The notes beneath the pieces are model-generated. The model made no database searches. It saw only the letters and a list, made by a program, of their open reading frames with translations, and had not been told where the DNA came from. A stretch of 56,152 nucleotides of DNA from Alcanivoracaceae bacterium (lineage in GTDB: Bacteria; Pseudomonadota; Gammaproteobacteria; Xanthomonadales; Marinicellaceae): contig JADGEI010000015.1 in assembly GCA_016744455.1 (NCBI GenBank), positions 1 to 56,152 on the forward strand. Reading direction: 5' to 3'. Position 1 is the first letter of the stretch. The number at the start of each line of letters is the position of its first letter. Shown in pieces: positions 18,289 to 26,182 of this stretch. Made by a program: the position numbers and the translations under genes.

Positions 18289-19304
18289 TATTGAACTCCT
18301 GAAATTTCATCAATCATGGAGTTTATGGCTTTGATTTGTGGACCTTTTTGGTTTGAATAATCCTCATTGGTATAACCCCACCAGTCCCAACATCCATTAG
18401 GGTTCATCGGTGTGAATTTACTGCTTATTACTTGCGGATAAAATACCACGATATTGTTTGTCTCAGCCCATTGGTTATATCCTGCGCCTTTTACAAAATC
18501 ATCACCGATAAACTCTGATGACTGTTTGCAGCCATGAAAAACGGTGTGTAATCGACAGGTTTCATTGTCTTTGCATGAATTTGGAATATATAAGTATCCA
18601 GAATCTGCAAACTGTGCATCTTTGTAGGCTGTTTGATCAATAGTTTTCAATTGACCATTCGCTTCACCGCGCGCATTTATCGAGCCATAGAAAGTTTTTA
18701 ATATTTCGCCTGCCGCATCGTAGTTACAAGCATTTAAAAATGATGAACCAATTGACTCGCACGAAATACCTGTGTCGATTGTCGGCATGCCATGGTTAAC
18801 GGGGATATTATAAACAGTTACTATGTTTTTATCATCAGTATACTGGGTGTAAAAGTCTTTAATCGCACGACTGACACTATTTGCCATAACAATATCATTT
18901 GCTCCATGAAATATCCAAACTTTATCATTCTTTAAGTTGGCGACATTGTCAATGATTTTGCCATGTTGTGATTTATTCACATAATCTGATACTGTATTAG
19001 GGTCTGTACCGTTACCGCCTTTCATGCAATAACTTAATGCCCTAGAAATTGAATTACGTGCACACCAATATGGGCCTCCTGCAATTATGGCAACACCAGC
19101 AATTTTTTCAGAATGTGCGATATGAAATTGTGTAGCCATATAACCTCCTGATGAAATTCCAGAAACAGTTATATTGTCTTTGCTTATGTTAAAATCATAG
19201 GCTTTTTTAGATTGGACTTTCTCTTCGGAATTGTGTGAATCACAACCCACTAATAAAGAAAATACGACTAGTATTAGTGTTGAAAATATATATTTCTTTA
19301 TCAT
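18288..19304 (-). CDS. Poly(3-hydroxybutyrate) depolymerase-like esterase, lipoprotein
   Basis: Hydrolyses ester bonds in poly(3-hydroxyalkanoate) or related polymers or oligomers. 338 residues: lipoprotein signal with lipobox LLVGC (Cys21), then an alpha/beta-hydrolase of the Esterase_PHB type. The lipase box is GISSG with nucleophile Ser51 and continues GGYMATQFHIAHSEKIAG, as in the Rhodospirillum rubrum-type periplasmic PHB depolymerase. Other family marks are AGGPYWCA, HGANDIVM (acid-loop region), FHGCKQSSEFIGDDFV (conserved His segment), and NPNGCWDWWGYT near the end. There is no separate substrate-binding or linker domain, so it more likely works on the cell surface or in the periplasm, on short or amorphous chains. 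It overlaps both neighbours in the operon. Confidence 0.85.
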   Translation of the reverse strand: MIKKYIFSTLILVVFSLLVGCDSHNSEEKVQSKKAYDFNISKDNITVSGISSGGYMATQFHIAHSEKIAGVAIIAGGPYWCARNSISRALSYCMKGGNGTDPNTVSDYVNKSQHGKIIDNVANLKNDKVWIFHGANDIVMANSVSRAIKDFYTQYTDDKNIVTVYNIPVNHGMPTIDTGISCESIGSSFLNACNYDAAGEILKTFYGSINARGEANGQLKTIDQTAYKDAQFADSGYLYIPNSCKDNETCRLHTVFHGCKQSSEFIGDDFVKGAGYNQWAETNNIVVFYPQVISSKFTPMNPNGCWDWWGYTNEDYSNQKGPQIKAINSMIDEISGVQ

Positions 19305-20170
19305 GTTTTAATTCTCTTTAAAAATTTATTTATTGCCGACAAGCTAGTTTCTTCATCGAGTAAAGGCACATGACCTCTATCAGGAATCACCGCGGAGATT
19401 AGTTTTGGGTTGGTTTTGAGCATTTTTTGTAATATTTTATCAGTAAGAATATCTGAAAGCTCTCCTCGCAATACCAATGTTTCTATATTTTCAAGAGCTT
19501 CAAACAATTGCCACGGATCTCCTTTTTGAGCCCCTAATCTTTTTATGGCGGTGCTTATGTTTTCATCCATATCCAAGACTGGTTTATTTTGAGAGTTTTC
19601 TCTGTAGGAACGCCTAGCTAAAATCAACCATTGGTCATCAGATAATCCTTTTAGCCAAGAGCCATAAACTTGTTTTGTCTGTTGTGCTGCTTGAGTCCAT
19701 GATTCAACAGGTGGTAACAAACCTGCATATTTTTTTATTCTTTCCAGTCCTTTTGGATCAATTTCAGGGCCAATATCATTTAACACAACTCCATCCAAAC
19801 GGCTTGAATCTTGAGATGCCATTACCATTGCAATCAGGCCGCCAAGTGATGTACCGATAATCGCCACTTTATTTATTGAAAGTTTATTTAATAATGTCCA
19901 AATATCATTGGCATATGTTAATGGATGATAGTTTTGCCAATTCATATCATGTTCTGAAAAACCCCTACCACGTAAATCTGGGCAAATTACTCGGTAATTC
20001 AAGGCAAGATATGAGGCTAATTTTTCAAAATCTCTACTATTTCTTGTTAATCCAGGTAGGCACAAGATTACATCATTTTTATTGTTGCCAATATCACGAT
20101 AGAACAGTTCAAGACCATCATCACTCAAATAGTGATGTGTTGAGTTATAGAAACCTTGATAGTTGTTCAT
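19301..20170 (-). CDS. Alpha/beta hydrolase (probable oligomer or ester hydrolase)
   Basis: A 289-residue cytoplasmic alpha/beta-fold hydrolase without signal peptide. The oxyanion-hole region is CLPGLTRNSRDF, the nucleophile elbow GTSLGG carries Ser108, and the C-terminal His is in PDRGHVPLLDE (about residue 272); the acid is probably the Asp in RGELSDIL. CPDLRGRGFSEHD is typical of the family. It starts 4 bp after the acyl-CoA synthetase gene and overlaps the depolymerase gene by 4 bp, so I infer that it splits imported ester oligomers into monomers. Other hydrolase roles (lactone, C-C bond) cannot be excluded. Confidence 0.8.
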   Translation of the reverse strand: MNNYQGFYNSTHHYLSDDGLELFYRDIGNNKNDVILCLPGLTRNSRDFEKLASYLALNYRVICPDLRGRGFSEHDMNWQNYHPLTYANDIWTLLNKLSINKVAIIGTSLGGLIAMVMASQDSSRLDGVVLNDIGPEIDPKGLERIKKYAGLLPPVESWTQAAQQTKQVYGSWLKGLSDDQWLILARRSYRENSQNKPVLDMDENISTAIKRLGAQKGDPWQLFEALENIETLVLRGELSDILTDKILQKMLKTNPKLISAVIPDRGHVPLLDEETSLSAINKFLKRIKT

Positions 20171-20174
20171 TTAT

Positions 20175-21734
20175 CTATAATCCTAAGTTGTTGTATTGTT
20201 CACGCAACTCTCTTTTTAAGACCTTGCCTGCAGGGTTACGTGGTAGTTGATCAATTTCAATAACCACAGCAACTCTTTGTTGTTTACCAAGTTTAGCATT
20301 TAACCAAGACTTAATCTCTTCACAATTTGCAGTGTTGTTTTCTTTCGTTACAACAATTGCGACAGGTGTTTCACCCCATTTTGAGTGTGAAACCCCAATA
20401 ACTGCAAGTTCTTTAATTTCTGCCCTATCAAATAATACAGCTTCAATATCAGCTGGATATATATTTTGTCCACCAGATATAATCATGTCTTTTTTTCTAT
20501 CTACTAAAAATAAAAACCCTTCATCATCGACGTATCCAATATCACCTGTTCTAAACCATTTTTTATCGCTACCATCAAGCCAAGTTGCTTCTTGGTTAGC
20601 TTTAGGATTATTTAAGTAGCCAGTCATTAAAATTTCACTAATTCCTACAATTTCCCCAGCTTCTCCATTGGCTAATTCTTGGTCATCGTTGCCAATAATT
20701 TTGATATCTTGTCCAGGAAATGGTCTGCCTACTGATTTGACATGGTGTTGCATTTCCTTGGGGCTGAGTATGGTTACCAACCCTTCGGTTAATCCATAAA
20801 GCTCAATAAAGTCACCAGGTAAATCATTTTGTATAATTTGCTTAAGAGAGACTGATAGAGGCGCTCCACAACACATGGTTGCATTGATAGAGCTTAAGTC
20901 AAAGTCATTAAATTTATTGTCGGTTACCAACAATTGAAATTGAATTGGCACCATAGCAAAGTGGGTTATTTTATCTTTTTCAATTTGTGCTAGGCATTGT
21001 TCAACATCAAATTTATCTGCTACATACATCGTACCTCCAACCAAGATTGTATTTAAAAAAGCAACCCAACTGATATTCGAATAAAGTCCAAGAGTAAGCA
21101 ATGTACGAGCATCTGAGTCATAGCGTAAGGAAATTGACATACTAGCCGCCCATTGCGCCCTACATTTATGACTATGAACAATACCTTTTGGCATACCTGT
21201 TGTTCCTGACGAATATATGATATTGCAATCATCTTGAGAATTAATAGCTACATTGGGGTCCAATGATGAGGCTTTATCCAATTGGTCCTGATAATAAAGC
21301 CAGCCTTCTTTGTTATTTTTATGTGCAATAAGCCTTTCGTTAATATTGGTATCAAATTGATTTTTTATTGAATCAATTTTATCTACATATTCATCTGATG
21401 CAATGATGGCTTTTGCATTACAATTATTAACCATTGAAATTATGGCTTCTGAGTTAATGGCTATATTTAATGGCACAACAACCAAACCTGCAGATATAAT
21501 ACCTAAAATAGCTTCCATCATTTCACTAGAATTACGCATCAATACGATGACTTTATCACTTTTTTGTAATTCGAGGTTAAGTAAACTGTTAGCAAGCTTA
21601 TTGGTTTTTTCACCTAGTTCTTGCCAGTTTTGAGTCTGATTATTATAAACAAGTGCAGGTTTTGATGCAAGCCACTTACTATTGTGTTTAACCAACTCTG
21701 GTATTAATACGTCATTTGTTTGAAAATTTGTCAT
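20175..21734 (-). CDS. AMP-forming acyl-CoA synthetase
   Basis: Activates a carboxylic acid to its CoA thioester through an acyl-AMP. The 519 residues carry all ANL-superfamily motifs: P-loop YSSGTTGMPKG (about residues 171-181), YGLTEG near 305, the hinge region RTGDIGYVDDEGFLFLVDRK (about 395-415), GGQNIYPADIE, and the catalytic Lys in NPAGKVLKRELR at the C-terminus. It is the first gene of the minus-strand operon and is read from a promoter that overlaps a TetR-type palindrome. In the inferred pathway it would activate the hydroxy acid, or the keto acid made by the dehydrogenase. Substrate chain length is not readable. Confidence 0.9.
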   Translation of the reverse strand: MTNFQTNDVLIPELVKHNSKWLASKPALVYNNQTQNWQELGEKTNKLANSLLNLELQKSDKVIVLMRNSSEMMEAILGIISAGLVVVPLNIAINSEAIISMVNNCNAKAIIASDEYVDKIDSIKNQFDTNINERLIAHKNNKEGWLYYQDQLDKASSLDPNVAINSQDDCNIIYSSGTTGMPKGIVHSHKCRAQWAASMSISLRYDSDARTLLTLGLYSNISWVAFLNTILVGGTMYVADKFDVEQCLAQIEKDKITHFAMVPIQFQLLVTDNKFNDFDLSSINATMCCGAPLSVSLKQIIQNDLPGDFIELYGLTEGLVTILSPKEMQHHVKSVGRPFPGQDIKIIGNDDQELANGEAGEIVGISEILMTGYLNNPKANQEATWLDGSDKKWFRTGDIGYVDDEGFLFLVDRKKDMIISGGQNIYPADIEAVLFDRAEIKELAVIGVSHSKWGETPVAIVVTKENNTANCEEIKSWLNAKLGKQQRVAVVIEIDQLPRNPAGKVLKRELREQYNNLGL

Positions 21735-21758
21735 TTAATTTGTATTTTAATTCTTTTA

Positions 21759-21788
21759 ATTATATTATTTAATTCATCGTACGTTGAA
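21759..21788 (-). promoter_or_regulatory. Promoter of the depolymerase/acyl-CoA synthetase operon
   Basis: Reading the minus strand: -35 TTCAAC (21783-21788), an 18-bp spacer and -10 TATAAT (21759-21764), about 24 bp before the ATG at 21734. The -35 box is one end of the TetR-type palindrome at 21773-21788, so repressor binding would block it. Confidence 0.6.
21773..21788. promoter_or_regulatory. TetR-type operator, copy 1
   Basis: TTCATCGTACGTTGAA, one mismatch from the perfect palindrome TTCAACGTACGTTGAA. It covers the -35 of the minus-strand operon. It also precedes a TATAAT at 21789-21794 facing the TetR gene, so it could control both directions. Confidence 0.65.
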
Positions 21789-21903
21789 TATAATTGATAA
21801 GCAATATTTTTGCAAGCAAAATAAAGCAGATGAATAAGTACTCAAAATCACTTATAATAGAATTACTAATTTAATATCAGATATGAAATCTAAATAAAAC
21901 ACT

Positions 21904-22551
21904 ATGAAGAATAACCCAGAATCTACCAAGGAAAGACTATTAAATGCCGCTGAAGAACTTTTTGCCATTGATGGCTTTTCGGCAGTTACAGTTCGACAAA
22001 TTGCCAAAAAGGCCGAAGCCGACATCTCGTTAGTTTATTATCATTTCAAATCAAAGCGTAATTTATTTGAGGAGGTTCTTATGCGACGAGCTAAGTACAT
22101 CAATGAATTGCGACTCAATGAATTAGAAAAAATAGAACAAAGACATACTGATGATATTCCATCAGTAGAGGAAATAATTTACGCTTTTGTTCATCCATTA
22201 TTACAAAAACTACATGAAGACCATGACGAATGGAAGCATTATTTTTCTTTAATAGCCATGGTAAATAACTCCCCAAGTTGGGGTGGTGAAATGATGACTA
22301 AGTATTTTGATCCTTTAGTACATCGTTTTCTTAAGTCAATAAAGAGAGCTTTACCCAACTGTGATGAAGCTGACCTTTATTGGAGTTATCATTTTTTATC
22401 TGGTGCATTAACACTAACCTTTGCCGAAACTGGTCGCATCGATAATTTATCAGATGGGGTTTGTAGATCTTCTGACATGAAAAGTATTATTGAAAGATTA
22501 CCCAAATTTGTAGCGGCAGGGTTTACCAGTCTTTGTTCTGATAAACGCTAA
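21904..22551 (+). CDS. TetR-family regulator of the polyester locus
   Basis: 215 residues with a typical N-terminal TetR DNA-binding domain: ERLLNAAEELFAIDGFSAVT, then VRQIAKKAEADISLVYYHFK and SKRNLFEEVL. The C-terminal part (KHYFSLIAMVNNSPSWGGEM and following) resembles the larger CerR/YbiH-like ligand domains. It stands between two divergent transcription units whose promoters both carry copies of one palindrome, so I infer that it binds these and represses both units until a pathway metabolite (perhaps an acyl-CoA or hydroxy acid) releases it. TATAAT at 21853-21858 may be part of its own promoter. Confidence 0.85.
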   Translation: MKNNPESTKERLLNAAEELFAIDGFSAVTVRQIAKKAEADISLVYYHFKSKRNLFEEVLMRRAKYINELRLNELEKIEQRHTDDIPSVEEIIYAFVHPLLQKLHEDHDEWKHYFSLIAMVNNSPSWGGEMMTKYFDPLVHRFLKSIKRALPNCDEADLYWSYHFLSGALTLTFAETGRIDNLSDGVCRSSDMKSIIERLPKFVAAGFTSLCSDKR

Positions 22552-22561
22552 CCTTCGCGCC

Positions 22562-22790
22562 AAAGAAATCATTATTAAAATAAGCTTAGGATCAGGCTCT
22601 TCACGGAGATGGTCACATATAGGTGTAATAAAATCGTTAGCAAAACGGGATTACACCTGATATCGTCTTTGGTACATCTATTGGTTTATTGGTTGGTGCT
22701 TCCTATGTGTCAAACAAGTTGCCTGAGTTATTAATCACCACTTTTAAAGAATGTACATGGAGTTGTGTATGTTTGCCGCCAATATATTAA
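22562..22790 (+). pseudogene. Frameshifted remnant of a patatin-like phospholipase gene
   Basis: Two frames together spell a patatin-like core. The first (22562-22648) reads ISLGSGSSRRWSHIGVIKSL, the oxyanion-loop part. After a small frameshift near 22647 the second reads GITPDIVFGTSIGLLVGASY, with the GTSIG nucleophile elbow, and ends at TAA 22788-22790. The N- and C-terminal parts are missing and no start is seen. It is a decayed piece of an RssA/NTE-type hydrolase left between the TetR gene and the receptor promoter. Confidence 0.75.
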
Positions 22791-22815
22791 TATTTCGTTA
22801 ACTTGCTTAATTTCC

Positions 22816-22844
22816 TTGTTTTTCAACGCACGTTGGATTAATAT
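22816..22844 (+). promoter_or_regulatory. Promoter of the TonB-dependent receptor gene
   Basis: -35 TTGTTT (22816-22821), a 17-bp spacer and -10 TAATAT (22839-22844). The spacer is filled exactly by operator copy 2, and operator copy 3 begins about 4 bp past the predicted start. Confidence 0.55.
22822..22837. promoter_or_regulatory. TetR-type operator, copy 2
   Basis: TTCAACGCACGTTGGA, two mismatches from TTCAACGTACGTTGAA. It lies between the -35 and -10 boxes of the receptor promoter. Confidence 0.6.
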
Positions 22845-22854
22845 TGAAAATTAA

Positions 22855-22870
22855 TTGAACGTACGTTTAA
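22855..22870. promoter_or_regulatory. TetR-type operator, copy 3
   Basis: TTGAACGTACGTTTAA, two mismatches from TTCAACGTACGTTGAA. It is 33 bp (about three helical turns) from copy 2, on the same face of the DNA, just after the predicted transcription start of the receptor gene. Confidence 0.6.
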
Positions 22871-22893
22871 ATTTACCACTTGGGACAACAACT

Positions 22894-25197
22894 ATGAAAA
22901 TAAAACAAATACATAACAATCAAGGCTTGTCAAACCTAAAGAAAGCCATAACAGTCGCCTTATTTGGACTATCAAGTATTGCCATTGCACAATCAACTGA
23001 AGATGAAAAAAATACAAGCAAGGAAGAGTCTAGCCAAGCTATTGAAGAAGTTATTGTCACAGCAAGACGTAGAGAGGAATCATTACAAGAGATCCCTTTG
23101 GCTTTAACAGTATTTAGTGGAGCGCAACTTGAAGAGCAAGGTGTAATTGACATAACAGAGTTGACTAAATCAGCGCCCAATGTAAACCTTGAAGTTTCTC
23201 GTGCAACCAGTTCCACATTAACAGCACATATTAGAGGAGTAGGACAACAGGACCCCGTTGCTGGTTTTGAAGGTGGAGTTGGAATCTATCTTGATGATGT
23301 CTATTTAGCCCGACCACAAGGTGCTGTTTTAGATGTTTATGATGTAGAGCGTATTGAAGTTTTACGCGGTCCACAAGGCACACTTTATGGTAAAAACACC
23401 ATTGGTGGTGCAATCAAATATGTAACCAAAGGCTTATCAGATGAAGCTGAAGGCAGCTTCAAATTATCATATGGATCATTTAATCAGCTTGACATGTTGC
23501 TAAAAGGATCAGGTGCAGTAAGCGATAACTTTAGAATTGGTGGATCAATTGCCTCATTTCAACGTGATGGTTTTGGTAAAAATTTATTTACTGGTGGCGA
23601 ACATTACGATAAAGACCTAGTTGCAGCTCGCCTTAGTTTTGAATGGGATGTTTCAGACAATACACTGGTTAAATTTTCTGCTGATTACAGTGATGATAAT
23701 TCTGCACCAAAATCTGGTCATAGATTAATTCCTGGTGGATTAAATGGTGATCCAGTACTGGATAATGTATTTGATACTCGGGCAGGTATTGAAACCTTGG
23801 CATCATCCAATGCAGGGTTAAATCAAAATGTGACTCAAGCTGGAGCTACTTTATCTATTGTTTCTGATTTAAATGATAACTGGTCATTTAAATCTGTTAC
23901 AGCACAAAGAAAAGACAGATCTGAGTCGCTTATTGATTTCGATAGCCTTCCAAGCAATGATTTTGATGCCCCTGTAATATATAAGAACGAACAATTTAGC
24001 CAAGAATTTCAATTAACATATGCTGGTGATAGTTCAGATGGTGTCATCGGGGCTTATTATTTAGATGCCAATGCATTTGATGCATTTGATGTGGTATTGG
24101 GTAATTTACACCCACTTGGAATAACAGCATTCACATTGGGTGATTATGATACAAAGACAACGGCACTATATGCTGATTTCTCATTTGATTTAAATGAACA
24201 ATGGCAGTTTTCAGTTGGCGGAAGATACACCAACGATGATCGTGATGTACTGGTGCATAGAGAAACATTTCTTGGTTTAGGTTCACATTTTTTTGGCAAC
24301 CCTACTGCGTTCTCACTAACCGTCCCGCTTGAAGGTCTTACACCCGTGTTTACAGGTGGCAGATCAGATAGCGCCTTTACTACTAGAGCAAGCATTAGTT
24401 ATTCTCCTGTAGATGAGCATAATTTTTATGCCACCTACAGTGAAGGCTTTAAAGGCGGTGGATTCGATCCTCGTGGAGCCTATCAATTTGAAGATGTACA
24501 AAAAGGATTTGACCCTGAAGAAGTTTCTTCATTGGAGTTCGGTGCGAAATCATTGTGGAATGACGGAGCTGTATCAACAAATATTGCATTGTTCTTTATG
24601 GACTTTACAGATATTCAAATCCCTGGATCAATCGCAATTGACACAGATGGAGATGGTATAGATGATAGCTTTGCAGGAACAACCACAAATGCAGGAAAAG
24701 CTGATATATGGGGCTTAGAGTTTGAGTCTACAGCACATCTGAGCGACTCTCTTAGTGCAAATGTAGCAATAGGCTATATCGATGCTGAATATGTTGAGTG
24801 GATTGTAGGTGGGGTTGATGTGTCTGCTGACAGGGTATTCCAAAACACTCCAGAATTAACAGCTAGTTTTAGTCTGCGTAATGAATGGGGCATGAGTTTA
24901 TTAAATCGATCAGGAACACTAGTATGGACTGGCTCTGTATCTTATCAAGATGACGTGCATCAATTTGAAATTCCACAACCTCTTCTTGATCAAGAGGCAT
25001 TTTCCTTGATTGATATGAGTTTAGTTTGGTCTTCAACAGATAATAAGTATCAACTTGGATTACATGGTAAAAACCTTGGTGATAAAGAATACAAGGTTGC
25101 ATCCTATAATTTTCCAACTCTCGGCCTTGAAGGTGTTCAATCAGCATTTTACGGAAGCCCAAGACAAATAATAGGTAGTTTTAGCGTAAATTTTTAA
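22894..25197 (+). CDS. TonB-dependent outer-membrane receptor
   Basis: Energised importer across the outer membrane. From ATG 22894 it has a signal peptide (VALFGLSSIAIAQ), a TonB-box-like EEVIVTARRREE, a plug domain with ITELTKSAPNVN, VGIYLDDVYLARPQG and VERIEVLRGPQGTLYGKN, and a 22-strand barrel region. It ends in SPRQIIGSFSVNF with the usual C-terminal Phe. Length (about 767) is normal. An in-frame TTG at 22855 lies inside an operator and would spoil the signal peptide, so I reject it. The operators place it in the same regulon as the depolymerase operon; uptake of polyester oligomers is my inference. Iron siderophore uptake is the main alternative, but no iron genes are near. Confidence 0.9.
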   Translation: MKIKQIHNNQGLSNLKKAITVALFGLSSIAIAQSTEDEKNTSKEESSQAIEEVIVTARRREESLQEIPLALTVFSGAQLEEQGVIDITELTKSAPNVNLEVSRATSSTLTAHIRGVGQQDPVAGFEGGVGIYLDDVYLARPQGAVLDVYDVERIEVLRGPQGTLYGKNTIGGAIKYVTKGLSDEAEGSFKLSYGSFNQLDMLLKGSGAVSDNFRIGGSIASFQRDGFGKNLFTGGEHYDKDLVAARLSFEWDVSDNTLVKFSADYSDDNSAPKSGHRLIPGGLNGDPVLDNVFDTRAGIETLASSNAGLNQNVTQAGATLSIVSDLNDNWSFKSVTAQRKDRSESLIDFDSLPSNDFDAPVIYKNEQFSQEFQLTYAGDSSDGVIGAYYLDANAFDAFDVVLGNLHPLGITAFTLGDYDTKTTALYADFSFDLNEQWQFSVGGRYTNDDRDVLVHRETFLGLGSHFFGNPTAFSLTVPLEGLTPVFTGGRSDSAFTTRASISYSPVDEHNFYATYSEGFKGGGFDPRGAYQFEDVQKGFDPEEVSSLEFGAKSLWNDGAVSTNIALFFMDFTDIQIPGSIAIDTDGDGIDDSFAGTTTNAGKADIWGLEFESTAHLSDSLSANVAIGYIDAEYVEWIVGGVDVSADRVFQNTPELTASFSLRNEWGMSLLNRSGTLVWTGSVSYQDDVHQFEIPQPLLDQEAFSLIDMSLVWSSTDNKYQLGLHGKNLGDKEYKVASYNFPTLGLEGVQSAFYGSPRQIIGSFSVNF

Positions 25198-25226
25198 AAA
25201 AGTAAATCTCATTTATCTCCCTATTT

Positions 25227-25264
25227 AGTCAGTAGCTTGTTATATAGCTACTGACTTTTTTTAT
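25227..25264 (+). terminator. Rho-independent terminator after the receptor gene
   Basis: The stem AGTCAGTAGCT / AGCTACTGACT with a short AT loop is followed by a run of seven or more T. The dehydrogenase start lies only 20 bp beyond it, so that gene depends on read-through or on an undetected promoter. Confidence 0.8.
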
Positions 25265-25283
25265 TAAATTTTGGAAAATAAAA

Positions 25284-26081
25284 ATGAACTTAAAAGTCAA
25301 AAATAAAACAATAGTTATCAGCGGTGGCGCCAGTGGCATAGGTTTAGCCGCAGTTAAGAAATTTATCAATGAAGGTTTTAATGTCTGTGTACTGGATCAC
25401 AACCAAGATGCCTTGAATAAACTAGACAAAGAACTAACTGAATACAAAAACCAACTACTATCAAAAGTATGTGACATAACACAAAGCGACAAAGTGTCTT
25501 TAGCAATGGATGAATGCATGGCTAGATTTGGTTCAATCAATGCTGTATTGCCCGCAGCGGGCATTGTCAAAGATGGTTACTTTATAAAAGTAGACAGAGA
25601 TACAAAAAAAGTGAAAAGCCATATGACGGAATCACAGTTTAAAGAGGTGATAGATGTTAATTTAACCGGCACTTTTAACACCATACAACAAGCTGCTATC
25701 AGAATGATTGACAACCAATGCAAAGGGGTGCTTTATCTTGTTTCTTCAATTAACCAAGCTGGTCAGCTGGGGCAATTAAACTACGCCACAACCAAGCATG
25801 CATTAGCCATGTGGCCCAAATTATTGGTTGGAGAATTTCATAAACAAAATATAGATTTTATACGTGTAGTAAGCATTGCTCCTGGTTATGTAGAAACACC
25901 GATATTAAAAAACATTAAACCTGAAATCAAGCAAAAAATTATAGATAATATTGCCTTGGGTAGATTAGTTCAGGTAGAGGAAATAATTTCAACCCTTTGG
26001 CACATTTGGGAAAATAAAGCTATCAATGCTACAAATATTGAAATTTCTGGCGGACATATTCAAGTAGGAATTTGTAAATAA
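25284..26081 (+). CDS. Short-chain dehydrogenase/reductase (possible 3-hydroxyacyl or 3-hydroxybutyrate dehydrogenase)
   Basis: Classical SDR oxidoreductase of 265 residues. The nucleotide site GGASGIG is at residues 14-20, an Asp after the second strand (VCVLDHN) suggests NAD(H) preference, Asp64 is in KVCDIT, and the catalytic set is Ser155 (LVSS), Tyr167 and Lys171 (YATTK). PGYVETPI follows as usual. The substrate is not fixed by sequence. Its position between a PHA-type receptor and a FadL porin suggests oxidation of a hydroxy acid such as 3-hydroxybutyrate. It stands alone after a terminator, with the convergent porin gene downstream and a shared terminator between them. Confidence 0.85.
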   Translation: MNLKVKNKTIVISGGASGIGLAAVKKFINEGFNVCVLDHNQDALNKLDKELTEYKNQLLSKVCDITQSDKVSLAMDECMARFGSINAVLPAAGIVKDGYFIKVDRDTKKVKSHMTESQFKEVIDVNLTGTFNTIQQAAIRMIDNQCKGVLYLVSSINQAGQLGQLNYATTKHALAMWPKLLVGEFHKQNIDFIRVVSIAPGYVETPILKNIKPEIKQKIIDNIALGRLVQVEEIISTLWHIWENKAINATNIEISGGHIQVGICK

Positions 26082-26134
26082 TAACTAGGAAAGGCAAGCT
26101 ATTGTCTATAATTTTTTTCAAACATGGCTTAAAT

Positions 26135-26165
26135 AAAAAAAAGCCCCATTATAATGGGGCTTTTG
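26135..26165. terminator. Bidirectional terminator between SDR and FadL genes
   Basis: The stem AAGCCCCATT / AATGGGGCTT is preceded by an A run and followed by T-rich sequence, so it can serve both converging genes. Confidence 0.85.
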
Positions 26166-26182
26166 TTATTTCAAAAAGGGAT

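Noticed and set aside
22855-22893. TTG start for the TonB-dependent receptor
   Set aside because: It lies inside an operator copy, and the extra 13 residues would precede a normal signal peptide that starts at ATG 22894.
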